Shown here piece after piece: positions 30,506-39,839 of a DNA stretch of 64,000 nt; positions within the stretch are counted from its first letter, which is position 1, and each line of letters begins with the position of its first letter. A model generated the notes under the pieces. That model did no database searches. It saw nothing but the letters and a program-made list of their open reading frames with translations, and was not told the origin of the DNA. Origin of the DNA: DASYQD01 sp963846495 (GTDB lineage: Bacteria; Acidobacteriota; Thermoanaerobaculia; Multivoradales; JAIOJS01); assembly GCA_963846495.1 (NCBI GenBank), contig CAWJWP010000030.1, positions 220,404 to 284,403 on the forward strand, given 5' to 3'. The position numbers and the translations under genes were made by a program.

Positions 30506-31117
30506 CTAGTCACCAAGATACGCCGCCAGCTTCTCTTTCAGCATCTGGCGGCCGCGGAACAGCTTGTTCTTCACCGTGCCGAGCGGCATGCGCTTGAGCT
30601 GCGCGATCTCCTCGTACGACAGCTCGGCGTAGTGCCGCATGACGATCAGCTCGCGGTAGTCGCCGGGCAGCGCGTCGATGGCGACCTGGATGGCGCCGCC
30701 GCGCTGCTCGTTGCGCAGGTCCTGGTAGGGGCTGGGCTCGCTGCTCGGCAGCTCGCGCTCCCACGGTGTCTCGTCCTCGGCGTCCTGGCGCTGCAGCGGC
30801 ACCCAGCGCACCTTGCGGCGGCGCAGCTCGTCGACGCCCAGGTTGTGCGCCACCCGGAAGGTCCAGGTGGAGAACTTGAACTGGGGGTCGAAGCGATCGA
30901 GCGCCTGGTAGACCCGCAAGAAGACCTCCTGTGCCAAGTCGTGAGCCGTGTCGACGTCCCGCAACATACGGAAGAGGAAGCTCACCAACCGATCCTGATA
31001 CCGCTCCACCAACAGGCTGAAGGATGCCTGGTCACCCGCCAGGACCCGCGCCACCAGCTCCTCGTCGGGGATCGGCGGCGCCGGCTGGGCGGCGGAGGCC
31101 CGGGATCCTGCGGCCAT
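30506..31117 (-). CDS. ECF RNA polymerase sigma factor (RpoE-like)
   Basis: 203 residues. Region 2: FSLLVERYQDRLVSFLFRML, with DTAHDLAQEVFLRVYQ and FSTWTFRVAHNLGVDELRR (region 2.4/2.3). Region 4: LPGDYRELIVMRHYAELSYEEIA followed by MPLGTVKNKLFRGRQML (helix-turn-helix). It directs polymerase to envelope-stress or other regulon promoters. It is followed at once by the putative anti-sigma gene and the bactofilin-like gene. The ATG at 31117 gives a short Pro/Ala-rich N-terminal tail; region 2 starts near residue 18. Confidence 0.95.
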   Translation of the reverse strand: MAAGSRASAAQPAPPIPDEELVARVLAGDQASFSLLVERYQDRLVSFLFRMLRDVDTAHDLAQEVFLRVYQALDRFDPQFKFSTWTFRVAHNLGVDELRRRKVRWVPLQRQDAEDETPWERELPSSEPSPYQDLRNEQRGGAIQVAIDALPGDYRELIVMRHYAELSYEEIAQLKRMPLGTVKNKLFRGRQMLKEKLAAYLGD

Positions 31118-31271
31118 CGGGAGTTACGGGAGAGGCCGGGGAATGTTGCAGCCCCGGGTCAGCGGCGCGGGGACCCCGGTGCCGGCGCGGCGAGCGGGTG
31201 AGGGGGCATCGCGGCAGTGTACTCCAGCCGACGAGGCGCCCGCGCCGCGGCTCGGCGCGGCGCCGGGCGGG

Positions 31272-33292
31272 CTACGGCTCGACCTCGCGCGCCCGCACGA
31301 TACGGTCCCACTGCTCGAGGCGGTCGAGCACCTCGAGCCCGGCGGCCACCGTGCCGAAGGCGGTGTAGCCGCCGTCGAGGTGGGGCTGCGGCGACAGGGT
31401 GACGAAGAACTGGCTGCCGCCGGTGTCGGGGCCGGCGAGCGCCATGCCGACGACGCCGCGCTCGTAGCGCAGCAGGTTGATCTCGTCGCGCACCTCCCAG
31501 CCCGGGCCGCCCGAGCCGTCGCCGCGCGGATCGCCTCCCTGGACGACGAAGTCCGGCACCACGCGGTGGAAGGAGAGGCCGTCGTAATAGCCCTGCCGCA
31601 CGAGCGAAAGGAAGTTGCTGCAGGTGAGCGGCGCGCGGTCGCAGGCGAGGTCGAGGAGGATGTTGCCTTTCTCGGTCTCTAGCCGCACGCGGTGTGCGCC
31701 CGCGCTGGCGAGCACCAGCTCGCGGTAGGCGCCGACTGGGAGGCCGCGGCCGGCCTCGCCCGGCGGCGGCGCCGTCTCGCCGAGGGCGCGCAAGGCGTCG
31801 CCGGCGGCGCGGCGGAGGAGCCAGCCGTCGCGCGTCGCCACCTCGCGCAGCGCGGCGAGGGCGGTGTCGCGCTCGCGCGGCTCGGCGAGGGCGCGGGCGC
31901 GTAGCGCCTCGACGGCGGAGCGGCGGGCGTCGGGCAGTGAGTCGGTGGCGGCACGGGTGAGGGCGGCGGCGATCTCATTCGTGGCGAGCCGCGGGTGCTC
32001 GGCGAGCCAGTCGAGGGCGCCCGAACGCACCACGACGTCGCCGTCGGCGAGCGCGGCGCGGGCGATCGGCTCGCCGGCTTCGGGCGCCGCCTTCTCCAGC
32101 CGTGCGCCCAGCACCGCGGCGCGCACGGAGGCCACCGAGTCGCGCTCGAGCGTCGGCGAGGAGCGACGGCAACGGGAGGCGCGCGGCGCCTTCGGCGGCG
32201 CTCGCGCGGAGCTGCCATTCGGTGGCGCGGGCGGCTTCGGCGACGAGGTCCGCCGCCTGGGTGTCGCGACCGGCGACGAGCGCGAGCAGCGCCAGCTGAC
32301 GCTCGCGCAGCGGGCCCGAGCGCGCACGGGCGCGCAGCGCGGCGGCGAGGACTTCGTCGCCGAGCCAGGCGCCGGCTGTTTCGAGCGCGGTGACGCGCAC
32401 GCCGACGCGCGGATCGTCGAGGAGCGCGAGGACTCGTTGGCGCGCGCTCGCCGTCGGTGCCGCCTTGCCTTCGTCGATGAGCTTCGCCGTCGCGCGCAGC
32501 GCCTGGATCACCGGGCCCGCCGCGGGCACGTCGAGGAACGGCTCGAAGCGCGCTGCGTCGCTGCCTTCGCCGACTTGCGACAAGCCGCGGATGGCCCACG
32601 CCGCGACCCACGGATCGGCGTCGGCGAGCAGAGCGCGCAGGTGCGCCGCGCCCGTCGGCCGCGGATAGCGGGCGAGCGCGTAGGCCGCACGCGCGTGGAG
32701 CGCAGGATCGCTTTGCGCCAGCAGCTCGCGCGCCGCCTCGACCGTGGCATCTTCCTGGAAACGAAAGAGGGCCGGCAGCAAGCCGCGCCGCGCGCTCCTC
32801 GGCGGCGAGCGGCTGGAGCGCCTGCTGCACCTCGGCGAGCGGAGTCTTGAGCCGGGCCAGCGCCTCGACCGCGAGCGCGCCGACCTCGCGATCGGCGTCG
32901 CGCACGGCGCGCAGCAGCGGCGGCCGGCTCTCCGCCGAGCTCTCGGCATGGAGACCGAGGGCGAAGACGGCGGCGCGGCGCACTGCCAGCTCGCCGTCGA
33001 TGAGGAGCGCGCGCAGCGCCTGCGCCGCGCGCGGATCGGGAACGTTGCCGAGGGCAAAGGCGAGCTGCTCGCGCAGCGCTGCGTCGCCGAGCAGCGATTG
33101 CTCGACGGTGTAGGGCTCGAAGATCTGCCGGTCGACGAGCAAGAGGAGCAGCGCCCGCTCCTCGAGATGCGAGATGGCGCTCGGTACGCTGGCTCGCGGC
33201 GGCGGCGATGGCGTTGGCTGCGGCGACGGCGGCGACCCAGTCGTCGCGCATCCCGCCGACAGAGCGGTCACCACAAGGAATCGAGTCAACAC
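31272..33292 (-). CDS. Lipoprotein with HEAT repeats and C-terminal cyclophilin domain (two frameshifts)
   Basis: About 672 residues after two one-base corrections, near 32780 (giving ERAARLLPALFRFQEDATVE) and near 32157 (giving SLLPTLERDSVASVRAA). N-terminus from GTG 33292: signal with lipobox LSAGC. Residues 40-480 are HEAT/PBS-lyase-like helical repeats (LREQLAFALGNVPDPRAAQAL, ARAAYALARYPRPTGAAHLR). The last 180 residues are a cyclophilin-type peptidyl-prolyl isomerase (VRLETEKGNILLDLACDRAP, GLSFHRVVPDFVVQGGDPRG, GMALAGPDTGGSQFFVTLSP). An exported folding factor with a large helical docking domain. The start is uncertain (TTG 33289 possible). Confidence 0.85.
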
Positions 33293-33444
33293 CCCGCGTC
33301 GCACGGTGGCGGGACGATACGCCGCGTGCCCGCGGCCGCCAAGCACTCGCCGCAATTTCGCTCTGCGGCACTCGCACGCGGCGCATCACGCCGCCGCCGC
33401 CCTCCCACCCCAATGGGTGAGCCAGCCCGTCGGGGCAGGCCGCT

Positions 33445-33450
33445 ACAATG
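33445..33450 (+). promoter_or_regulatory. Candidate -10 of the ccm operon
   Basis: TACAAT lies 36 nt upstream of the ccmA start and would give a short leader with GGAAG before the ATG. No good -35 is seen. Confidence 0.35.
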
Positions 33451-33486
33451 CCCACAGCGATGGTCGGATCAGTCGGAAGCCCTTCG

Positions 33487-34128
33487 ATGGCCGAGGATTG
33501 CCTCCACTTCGAGGGCCTCGTGCGCGGCTTCGGCCCGGTGCCGGTGCTCGCCGGTGTCAGCGGCGCACGTGCGGCACGGCGAGCTGCTGCGCGTCACCGG
33601 CAGCAACGGCGCGGGGAAGAGCACGCTGCTGCGTTGCCTGGCCGGCCTGCTGCGCCCGCAGGCGGGTACCGTCCGGCTGCGCGAGGACGGGGCCGAGCTC
33701 GACGCGGCGAGCCGCCGGCGCCGCGTCGGCTACGTCGCGCCCGACCTCGCCTTCTACGAGCCGCTGTCCGCGGCGCGAGAACCTTGCCTTCTTCTGCCGC
33801 CTGCGCGGCGTCCCGGCCGAGCGCGGCGACGAGCTGCTGGCGCTCCTCGGCGTGCCCGCCGGCCGCGCCGCCGGCGCGCTCTCCTCGGGCATGCGGCAGC
33901 GCCTGCGCTGGGCGTGGGCGCTCCTCCACCGGCCGCGCCTGCTGCTGCTCGACGAGCCGTTCCAGAACCTCGACGCCGCTGGCGAGGCGGCGCTGCGCGC
34001 GCTGCTCGACCGCGCACCTCGAGACCGGCGGCATGGCGGTGGTGGCGACTCCCACCAGCCTCGACCTGCCGCGCGTCGCCGCGACGCTCGAGCTCGTGCC
34101 ACCGTCGGCGCCGCGGAGGGCCGCGTGA
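33487..34128 (+). CDS. ccmA: Heme exporter ATP-binding protein CcmA (three frameshifts)
   Basis: About 212 residues after correction. The start MAEDCLHFEGLVRGFGPVPV is in one frame; the Walker A (VTGSNGAGKSTLLRCLAGLL) in a second; LAFFCRLRGVPAERGDELLA, the signature LSSGMRQRLRWAWAL and Walker B LLLLDEPFQNLD in a third; the C-terminus (LETGGMAVVAT) returns to the first. Three extra single G bases near 33562, 33773 and 34012 explain this, and three insertions keep the total length in frame. CcmA powers release of holo-CcmE from CcmC. GGAAG lies eight bases before the ATG. Its stop overlaps the ccmB start. Confidence 0.9.
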   Translation: MAEDCLHFEGLVRGFGPVPVLAGVSGARAARRAAARHRQQRRGEEHAAALPGRPAAPAGGYRPAARGRGRARRGEPPAPRRLRRARPRLLRAAVRGARTLPSSAACAASRPSAATSCWRSSACPPAAPPARSPRACGSACAGRGRSSTGRACCCSTSRSRTSTPLARRRCARCSTAHLETGGMAVVATPTSLDLPRVAATLELVPPSAPRRAA

Positions 34129-34874
34129 CCGTCGCGGGCGGCACGTCCGCTGCGCTCGAGCGCGCGCGTCTCGAACCGCGCGCCGGCGCGCTCGCCGTCG
34201 CCCGTCGATGGACCAGCGAGGCGCTCGCGGTCTTCGTCAAGGACTGGCGCGCCGAGCTGCGCACGCGCCACGCGCTGCACACGCTGCTGCTCTTCGCGGT
34301 GACGACTCTCATCACGGTGAGCCTGGCGCTCGGCCCGATCGGCGTCTCCTCGAGCGAGCGGCTGGCGGTGCTGCCGGCGCTGCTCTGGGTGATCCTCCTC
34401 TTCGCCGCCGCCGCCGGCCTGCCGCGCGGCTTCGTGCAGGAGGAGGAGACCCACACCGCGATCGCGCTGCGCCTCGCCGCCACGCCGTCGGCGCTGTTCT
34501 GCGGCAAGGCGCTCTACGGCGCCAGCCTGCTGCTCGCCCTCGAGCTGCTGCTGGTGCCGCTCTTCGTGGCGATGATGCAGCTGCCGATCGCCTCGCTGCC
34601 GCTGTTGCTCGCGGCGCTCGGCCTCGGCGGCCTCGGGCTCGCCCTCGCCAGCACGCTGCTGGCGGCGATGGTGGCGCAGGCGCAGGGACGGGGCGCGCTC
34701 TTCCCCATCCTCGGCTTCCCGATCCTGCTGCCGCTGCTGCTGCTCGCCGTCGAGCTCACGCGCGGTGCCGTCGCGGGGTCGGTCGGCGACGGAGTCGTCG
34801 CCAACCTGCTCCTGTATGATGCGGCGATCGCCGTCGCCGGTCTGATGCTTTTCCCGTTGGTGTGGAACCCATGA
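34125..34874 (+). CDS. ccmB: Heme exporter membrane protein CcmB
   Basis: About 249 residues from GTG 34125, which overlaps the ccmA stop (GTGA). The first 25 residues (RVTVAGG-like) are longer than in typical CcmB (about 220), so a later start is possible. Core: FVKDWRAELRTRH, then six membrane helices (LPALLWVILLFAAAAGLPRG, LLLALELLLVPLFVAMM, LFPILGFPILLPLLLLAVEL). Partner of CcmA in the CcmABCD complex in the inner membrane. It ends with ATGA shared with ccmC. Confidence 0.93.
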   Translation: MTVAGGTSAALERARLEPRAGALAVARRWTSEALAVFVKDWRAELRTRHALHTLLLFAVTTLITVSLALGPIGVSSSERLAVLPALLWVILLFAAAAGLPRGFVQEEETHTAIALRLAATPSALFCGKALYGASLLLALELLLVPLFVAMMQLPIASLPLLLAALGLGGLGLALASTLLAAMVAQAQGRGALFPILGFPILLPLLLLAVELTRGAVAGSVGDGVVANLLLYDAAIAVAGLMLFPLVWNP

Positions 34875-35638
34875 CAGTGGCCACGGACCAAGTCGGCAGC
34901 GCCCGAAGCGCTCACAGCGCACGCACCGCTGACGCCGCCACGGCGAAGGCTGGCGCGCTCGGCCTCGCGTTGCGCTGGCTGCTCTGGCTGTGGATCGCCC
35001 TCGCCATCGCCGGCGGCTTCCTCTGGGCGCCCGCCGCTCGCGACTTCGTCGGCGAGTCGAGCCGCATCCTCTTCTTCCACGTGCCGATGGCGTGGGTCTC
35101 GTTCGTCGCCTTCATCACCGCCGGCGTGTGGGCGGTCGTCTACCTGCTCCGCCGCAGCCCGGACCACGACCACGCCAGCGCCGCGGCGGTCGAGATCGGC
35201 CTGCTCTTCTGCGCCCTCGCCACGGTCAGCGGCGCCATGTGGGCGCGCGTCGAGTGGGGCGCCTGGTGGAACTGGGACCCGCGGCAGATCTGGATCGCCG
35301 TGACCCTCGTCTTTTACGCCGCCTACCTCGTGCTGCGCGGCGCGATCGAGGACGACGAGGTACGCGCCCGCCTGGCCGCCGTCTACGCCGTGCTCGGCCT
35401 CGTCGCGGCGCCGTTCTTCTACTTCGTGCTGCCGCGCCTGGCGACCTTCACGCTCCACCCCGAGCCGATCGTCAACGCCAAAGCCAAGCTCGAGATGGAC
35501 TCGCGCATCGCCGTCGTGCTGCTGGTGAGCGCCCTCGGCTTCACCGTCCTCTTCTACTGGCTGCACCGGCTGCGCTGGCGGCTGCTGCGCCTGCAGGCGC
35601 GCCGTCAACGCGCGGCGCTGGAAGGATTCGCCCCATGA
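34871..35638 (+). CDS. ccmC: Cytochrome c maturation protein CcmC
   Basis: 255 residues, ATG 34871 overlapping the ccmB stop. The tryptophan-rich heme-handling motif is present as WGAWWNWDPRQIW, flanked by the conserved His of FFHVPMAW and a second His in TFTLHPEP; six membrane helices (LLWLWIALAIAGGFLWAP, AWVSFVAFITAGVWAVVYLL). CcmC loads heme onto CcmE. The N-terminal 30 residues (AHSARTADAATAKAG) are an extra polar tail. Confidence 0.95.
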   Translation: MTVATDQVGSARSAHSARTADAATAKAGALGLALRWLLWLWIALAIAGGFLWAPAARDFVGESSRILFFHVPMAWVSFVAFITAGVWAVVYLLRRSPDHDHASAAAVEIGLLFCALATVSGAMWARVEWGAWWNWDPRQIWIAVTLVFYAAYLVLRGAIEDDEVRARLAAVYAVLGLVAAPFFYFVLPRLATFTLHPEPIVNAKAKLEMDSRIAVVLLVSALGFTVLFYWLHRLRWRLLRLQARRQRAALEGFAP

Positions 35639-35751
35639 TCGGCGGCAGCATCGGCTGGGTGTTGGCGGTCAACCTCGTCATCTGGACGGGGCTGTTCCTC
35701 TACCTGCTGCGCCTCGACGCACACGTCCGCAAGCTGGAGAAAGAACCATGA
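35635..35751 (+). CDS. ccmD: CcmD-like small membrane protein
   Basis: Only 38 residues: one membrane helix (WVLAVNLVIWTGLFLYLLRL) followed by a basic/acidic tail (DAHVRKLEKEP). This is the alternative CcmD pattern seen outside Proteobacteria (helix, LYLLRLD, then a charged helix). It sits exactly where ccmD belongs, overlapping ccmC upstream and ccmE downstream by ATGA. CcmD helps release CcmE from CcmC. Confidence 0.85.
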   Translation: MIGGSIGWVLAVNLVIWTGLFLYLLRLDAHVRKLEKEP

Positions 35752-36164
35752 AGCAGCGCCGCTTGCTCTACCTGCTCGGCGTCGCCCTGCTGATCGCCTT
35801 CGCTGGCTTCGCCTTCACCACCTTCCGCGACGGCATGACGCCCTACCTGAGCTTCGCCGAGGCGCGCGACACCGCGCGAAACGCTCCCGGCCGCACGCTG
35901 CAGGTGGCGGGCGGACTGGCAAAGGGGAGCAGCAGCTACGACGACGGCGTGCTGTCGTTCACCATCATCGAGCCGAAAACGGGCGAGACGATGCGCGTGC
36001 GTTACCGCGGCGTCAAGCCCGCCAACTTCGAGGAGGCGATCTCGGTGGTGGCGATCGGCCGCTACCACGCCCAGGACGGCGCCGTCGACGCCGACCGCCT
36101 GCTCGTCAAGTGCCCGAGCAAGTACCAGGGCGTCGAGTCGAGCGAAGTGAAGCAGTACGGCTGA
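35748..36164 (+). CDS. ccmE: Heme chaperone CcmE, CXXXY type
   Basis: 138 residues. One N-terminal membrane anchor (LLYLLGVALLIAFAGFAF), then an OB-fold beta barrel (RTLQVAGGLAKGSS, GETMRVRYRGVKPANFEEA). The heme-binding motif, normally H-x-x-x-Y, reads C-P-S-K-Y (Cys122 to Tyr126). CXXXY CcmE proteins have been described in Desulfovibrio and archaea as part of a Ccm variant (System I*) that works without CcmG/CcmH. It carries heme covalently from CcmC to CcmF. Overlaps ccmD by ATGA. Confidence 0.93.
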   Translation: MKQRRLLYLLGVALLIAFAGFAFTTFRDGMTPYLSFAEARDTARNAPGRTLQVAGGLAKGSSSYDDGVLSFTIIEPKTGETMRVRYRGVKPANFEEAISVVAIGRYHAQDGAVDADRLLVKCPSKYQGVESSEVKQYG

Positions 36165-36192
36165 GCCGGCACTGGTCACGAGCACGCCCGCC

Positions 36193-38442
36193 ATGGACTT
36201 CCTCGCCAAGATCTACCTTCCCGGCGCGCTGGCGCTCGCCGGCGCCCTGCTCTTCGCCCTCGTCTCGCTCGCCGCCTACGTGCAGCTGCTGGCCCGCGAT
36301 GACGAGGGCACGCGCCGCTTCGCCCGCCGCGCCTACGCCTTCTTCGCCCTCTCCGTGCTGCTCGCCGCCGGCGTGCTCATCGTGCTGCTGCTGCGGCGCG
36401 ACTTCCGCATCGAATACGTGTCGCAGTACTCGGGAGTCGAGCTGCCCTGGTTCTACCAGTTCGCGTCTTTCTGGGCGGGGCAGAAGGGGAGCTTCCTCAT
36501 CTGGCTCGTCATGGGATCGCTGCTCGGCCTGCCGCTGCGCAAGGCGGCCGGCCGCGAGGAAGCGCCGGTGATGGGCGTCTACCTGCTGACGCAGCTCGGG
36601 CTGCTCTTCATCCTGGTGCGCGAGAGCCCGTTCGTCATGCTGCCGCGGACGCCGGTCGACGGCTCGGGGCTCAACCCGCTGCTACAGGATCCGTGGATGG
36701 TCATCCACCCGCCGATCATGTTCGCCGGCTACGCGGCGGCGGCGGTCCCCTTCGCCTTCGCCGTGTCGGCGATGGTGCGGCGGCGCTACGACCGTTGGGC
36801 GCACCTCGCCTTCCCGTGGGCGCTCGGCGGCTTCCTGGTGCTCGGCACCGCCATCCTGCTCGGCGGCTACTGGGCCTACAAGACCCTCGGCTGGGGCGGC
36901 TACTGGGGTTGGGACCCGGTGGAGAACGCCTCGCTCATCCCGTGGCTCTTCGGCACCGTGCTCATCCACGGCCTGCACATGGAGCGCAAGAGGGGGCGTT
37001 ACCGGCGCGCCAACCTGGTCCTCGCCTGCCTGCTCTACTTCTCGGTGCTCTACGGCACCTTCCTCACCCGTTCGGGCGTGCTCGCCGACTTCTCGGTGCA
37101 CAGCTTCGTCGACCTCGGCATCTCGGGGTGGCTCGTCGGGTTGATGGCGTTCTTCATGCTCGGCGGCGGCTACCTGCTGGTGACGCGGCTGCGGAGCGTG
37201 CCGACGGAAAAGAACGAGGACCCGCTGCTCTCGCGCGGCAGCTTCCTCATGCTCTCCACCGTCACCGTGGGTGCCTGCGCGCTCGTCGTCACCATCGGCA
37301 CCTCGCTGCCGCTGGTGTCGCGGCTGTGGGGCGCGCCGCAGCAGGTCGGGCCGACGCAGTACAACCAGGTCAACCTGCCGATCGCGCTGCTCATCGCGCT
37401 GCTCCTCGCCCTCGTGCCCTACCTCACTTGGCAGGAGACGCATTGGCGCGAGCTGCTCCGCCGCTTGCGCTGGGCGGCCATCGTCGCGGTGCTCGCGACC
37501 GGCGTCGCTTTTGCCGCCGGCGCACGGTCGCCGCTCCATTTGCTGTTCATCCTGCTCGCCGCGATGGCCCTCTTCACCAACCTGCAGAAGACGGTCGAGA
37601 AGGTGCGCGTCGGCGGCCTGCGCGCCGGCGGCGGCTACCTGGCGCACGTCGGCGTCGGCGTCATCCTGCTCGGCATCCTCGCCTCCTCGGCCTACGACGA
37701 GAGTGCCAAGGTCACTCTCGAGCAGGGCGTGCCGCAGAAGGTCGAAGGGATGACGCTCACCTTCAACCGCTTCCTGCCGCGCACGGAGACCGAGAAGGAG
37801 CGGATGGAAGTGACGGTGGTGCGCGCCAACGGCAAGCAGTACCTGTCGTACCCGCGGCTCTTCGTCAACGACCGCACGCAGCAGATCATGGCGCATCCGC
37901 ACATCACCCACCTGCTGCTGCAGGACCTCTACATCTCGCCCATCGAGTTCGACCCCGGCGAGCGCGGCGCGGCGCGCCGGCTGCACCTGCGCAAGGGGCA
38001 GGAGGCGACGGTGGGCGGCGCCCGCGTTCGCTTCGTCGGCTTCGACCTGAACGCCGAGGGGAACGCGCTCAAGGCCATGCAGGAGGGCGGCGTCGTCGCC
38101 GTCGGCGCCATCCTCGAAGTGGTGCGCGACGGCCGCAGCGAGCGCGTCGAGCCGCTCTACCGCTTCACGACGACAGGCGAGGTTGACGCGCGTCCCTATC
38201 CGATGCCGGGCGGCGGCGAGGTGGTGCTCGCCGGCATCGACGCCGGCAACGGTGCCGTGCAGCTCGAGATGCACGGCGTCGAGGCGGCGCCGGGCCCGCG
38301 CGCCAAGCTCTCGGTCGACGTCACCCGCAAGCCGCTCATCAAGCTCGTCTGGTACGGCCTCTACGTCGTGCTCGCGGGCGGCATCCTGGCGACGGCGCAG
38401 CGTCTGCGCGACGCCTTCGTGCTCGAGCGCGTGAAGACGTAG
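36193..38442 (+). CDS. ccmF: Cytochrome c heme lyase subunit CcmF
   Basis: 749 residues, a little longer than the Proteobacterial form. Many membrane helices; the WWD heme motif is GWGGYWGWDPVENASLIPW, with flanking conserved His in VIHPPIMF and in LIHGLHME and TRSGVLADFSVHSF. A periplasmic beta-rich domain near the C-terminus (VEGMTLTFNRFLPR) and a final membrane helix. CcmF takes heme from CcmE and ligates it to apocytochrome. No ccmG or ccmH follows; the next gene is convergent. Confidence 0.96.
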   Translation: MDFLAKIYLPGALALAGALLFALVSLAAYVQLLARDDEGTRRFARRAYAFFALSVLLAAGVLIVLLLRRDFRIEYVSQYSGVELPWFYQFASFWAGQKGSFLIWLVMGSLLGLPLRKAAGREEAPVMGVYLLTQLGLLFILVRESPFVMLPRTPVDGSGLNPLLQDPWMVIHPPIMFAGYAAAAVPFAFAVSAMVRRRYDRWAHLAFPWALGGFLVLGTAILLGGYWAYKTLGWGGYWGWDPVENASLIPWLFGTVLIHGLHMERKRGRYRRANLVLACLLYFSVLYGTFLTRSGVLADFSVHSFVDLGISGWLVGLMAFFMLGGGYLLVTRLRSVPTEKNEDPLLSRGSFLMLSTVTVGACALVVTIGTSLPLVSRLWGAPQQVGPTQYNQVNLPIALLIALLLALVPYLTWQETHWRELLRRLRWAAIVAVLATGVAFAAGARSPLHLLFILLAAMALFTNLQKTVEKVRVGGLRAGGGYLAHVGVGVILLGILASSAYDESAKVTLEQGVPQKVEGMTLTFNRFLPRTETEKERMEVTVVRANGKQYLSYPRLFVNDRTQQIMAHPHITHLLLQDLYISPIEFDPGERGAARRLHLRKGQEATVGGARVRFVGFDLNAEGNALKAMQEGGVVAVGAILEVVRDGRSERVEPLYRFTTTGEVDARPYPMPGGGEVVLAGIDAGNGAVQLEMHGVEAAPGPRAKLSVDVTRKPLIKLVWYGLYVVLAGGILATAQRLRDAFVLERVKT

Positions 38443-38443
38443 C

Positions 38444-39187
38444 TCAGATACCCGCCGCGAGCCGGTCGGCGAGCACCTTCGGCAGCCCTGCCTTGACGAT
38501 GCGCTCCTGGGCGCGCGCGATCGGGTAGTCGACGCGGTGCCAGCGCACCAGCTTGCGCTCGCTGTCGTAGGTCATGTACGAGGCGCGCGGGTCGCGGTCG
38601 CGCGGCTGACCGATCGAGCCGGGGTTGAGCAGGTACTGGAAGCCCGGCTCGATGCGGATGGTGCCGGTCTCGCCGCGCAAGAGCGCCACCTCGATGCCGC
38701 CGGGGTGGCGCACGAAGAGCGACGGGATGTGGGTGTGGCCGAAGAAAGTGACCGGCGAGGAGTGGGCGGTGAAGATCTGGTAGGCGTCGAAGTCGGAGAA
38801 GACGTAGGCGTCCTCGTCGATCGGGCTGCCGTGGCAGATCGCCACCTGGTCGCCGACGTCGATGGGCCCCTGCGGCAGCTCGCGCACCGAGCGCAGGTTC
38901 GAGGGGGTGAGCCGCTCGGCCGTCCAGCGCGCCGCCTGCAGCGCCGCGGGGTTGAAGTTGGAGCCGTCTTCGATGCCCGACACCACCTTGTCGTGGTTGC
39001 CGCGTACCTGCAGCACTTCGCCAGGAAGGCCGCGCACCGCCTCCACCACCTGGTTGGGGCCGGCGCCGTAGCCCACCAGGTCGCCGAGCACGAGACTGCG
39101 CTCGAAGCGTTTGCGGCGCAGACGGCGCAGCACGGCGTCGAAGGCGTCGCAGTTGCCGTGCATGTCGGAGAGGATCAGGTAGCGCAC
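38444..39187 (-). CDS. Calcineurin-like metallophosphoesterase (YfcE/MJ0936 type)
   Basis: 247 residues. Metal-binding motifs in order: LILSDMHGN (D-x-H), LGDLVGYGAGPN (G-D), VRGNHDKVV (G-N-H-D), AICHGSP and FGHTHIPSLF (G-H-x-H). This is the complete set for a dinuclear phosphoesterase of the small cytoplasmic class; cleaves phosphodiesters in vitro in relatives, physiological substrate unknown. It ends a long minus-strand run after aroK. Extra 40 residues beyond the catalytic domain (VRWHRVDYPIARAQERI) are helical. Confidence 0.93.
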   Translation of the reverse strand: MRYLILSDMHGNCDAFDAVLRRLRRKRFERSLVLGDLVGYGAGPNQVVEAVRGLPGEVLQVRGNHDKVVSGIEDGSNFNPAALQAARWTAERLTPSNLRSVRELPQGPIDVGDQVAICHGSPIDEDAYVFSDFDAYQIFTAHSSPVTFFGHTHIPSLFVRHPGGIEVALLRGETGTIRIEPGFQYLLNPGSIGQPRDRDPRASYMTYDSERKLVRWHRVDYPIARAQERIVKAGLPKVLADRLAAGI

Positions 39188-39236
39188 GTCGGTTCCCGTT
39201 CGGCTGCTCGGCTCTCTGCTTCTGCTCCCGGATTGC

Positions 39237-39821
39237 TCACCCTTTGGCGCCGCGCGGCGCGAGGCCGTGCGCGCCCACCGGTCCGCCGCTCAAGGAGCCC
39301 ACCTTCTGCAGCCAGATGGCGACGCGCGCCGCCACCTCCTCCGCGGTCTCCGCCGGCCCCACGTCGACGCGGTGGTCGGCCGCCTGGTAGGCGTCGAGCC
39401 GCGCGCGATAGAGGGCCAGGGCCTCGACCTCGCTACGGAAAAGAGGACGGTCCTGCTTGCCCAGCGCCCCGATGCGTTCGACGATCGTAGCAAAGGAAGG
39501 GTTGAGCCAGACGCTGGTGCCGACGGCGCGGATCAAGGCGAGGTTGCGCTCGATGGTGAAGGTGCCGCCGCCGGTGGCGACGACCAGCGGCTCGTCGCCG
39601 CGCAGCACCTCGCGCAGCGCCTCGTGCTCGAGCTCGCGGAAGGCGGGCTCGCCGAGGCGGGCGAAGATCTCGCGCACCGTCATCGCCGCCCGCGCCTCGA
39701 CCTCGGCGTCGAGGTCGACGAAGCGCCAGCCCAGGGCGCCGCCGAGGGCGCGGCCGACGGTCGTCTTGCCGCTGCCCATGAAGCCGGTGAGGAAGACGCG
39801 CACCTCGGTCTCCTCCATCAA
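39237..39821 (-). CDS. aroK: Shikimate kinase
   Basis: 194 residues. Walker A GFMGSGKTT, shikimate-binding DLDAEVE, VVATGGGTF, and the lid RPLF (GKQDRPLF). Phosphorylates shikimate at O3 in the chorismate pathway. The start is a Met-Met pair; either could be used. A C-terminal tail (GGPVGAHGLAPRGAKG) of about 20 residues is unusual and may be disordered. Follows thiE by 18 nt. Confidence 0.95.
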   Translation of the reverse strand: MMEETEVRVFLTGFMGSGKTTVGRALGGALGWRFVDLDAEVEARAAMTVREIFARLGEPAFRELEHEALREVLRGDEPLVVATGGGTFTIERNLALIRAVGTSVWLNPSFATIVERIGALGKQDRPLFRSEVEALALYRARLDAYQAADHRVDVGPAETAEEVAARVAIWLQKVGSLSGGPVGAHGLAPRGAKG

Positions 39822-39839
39822 GCGGCGGCTGCGCTGCGG

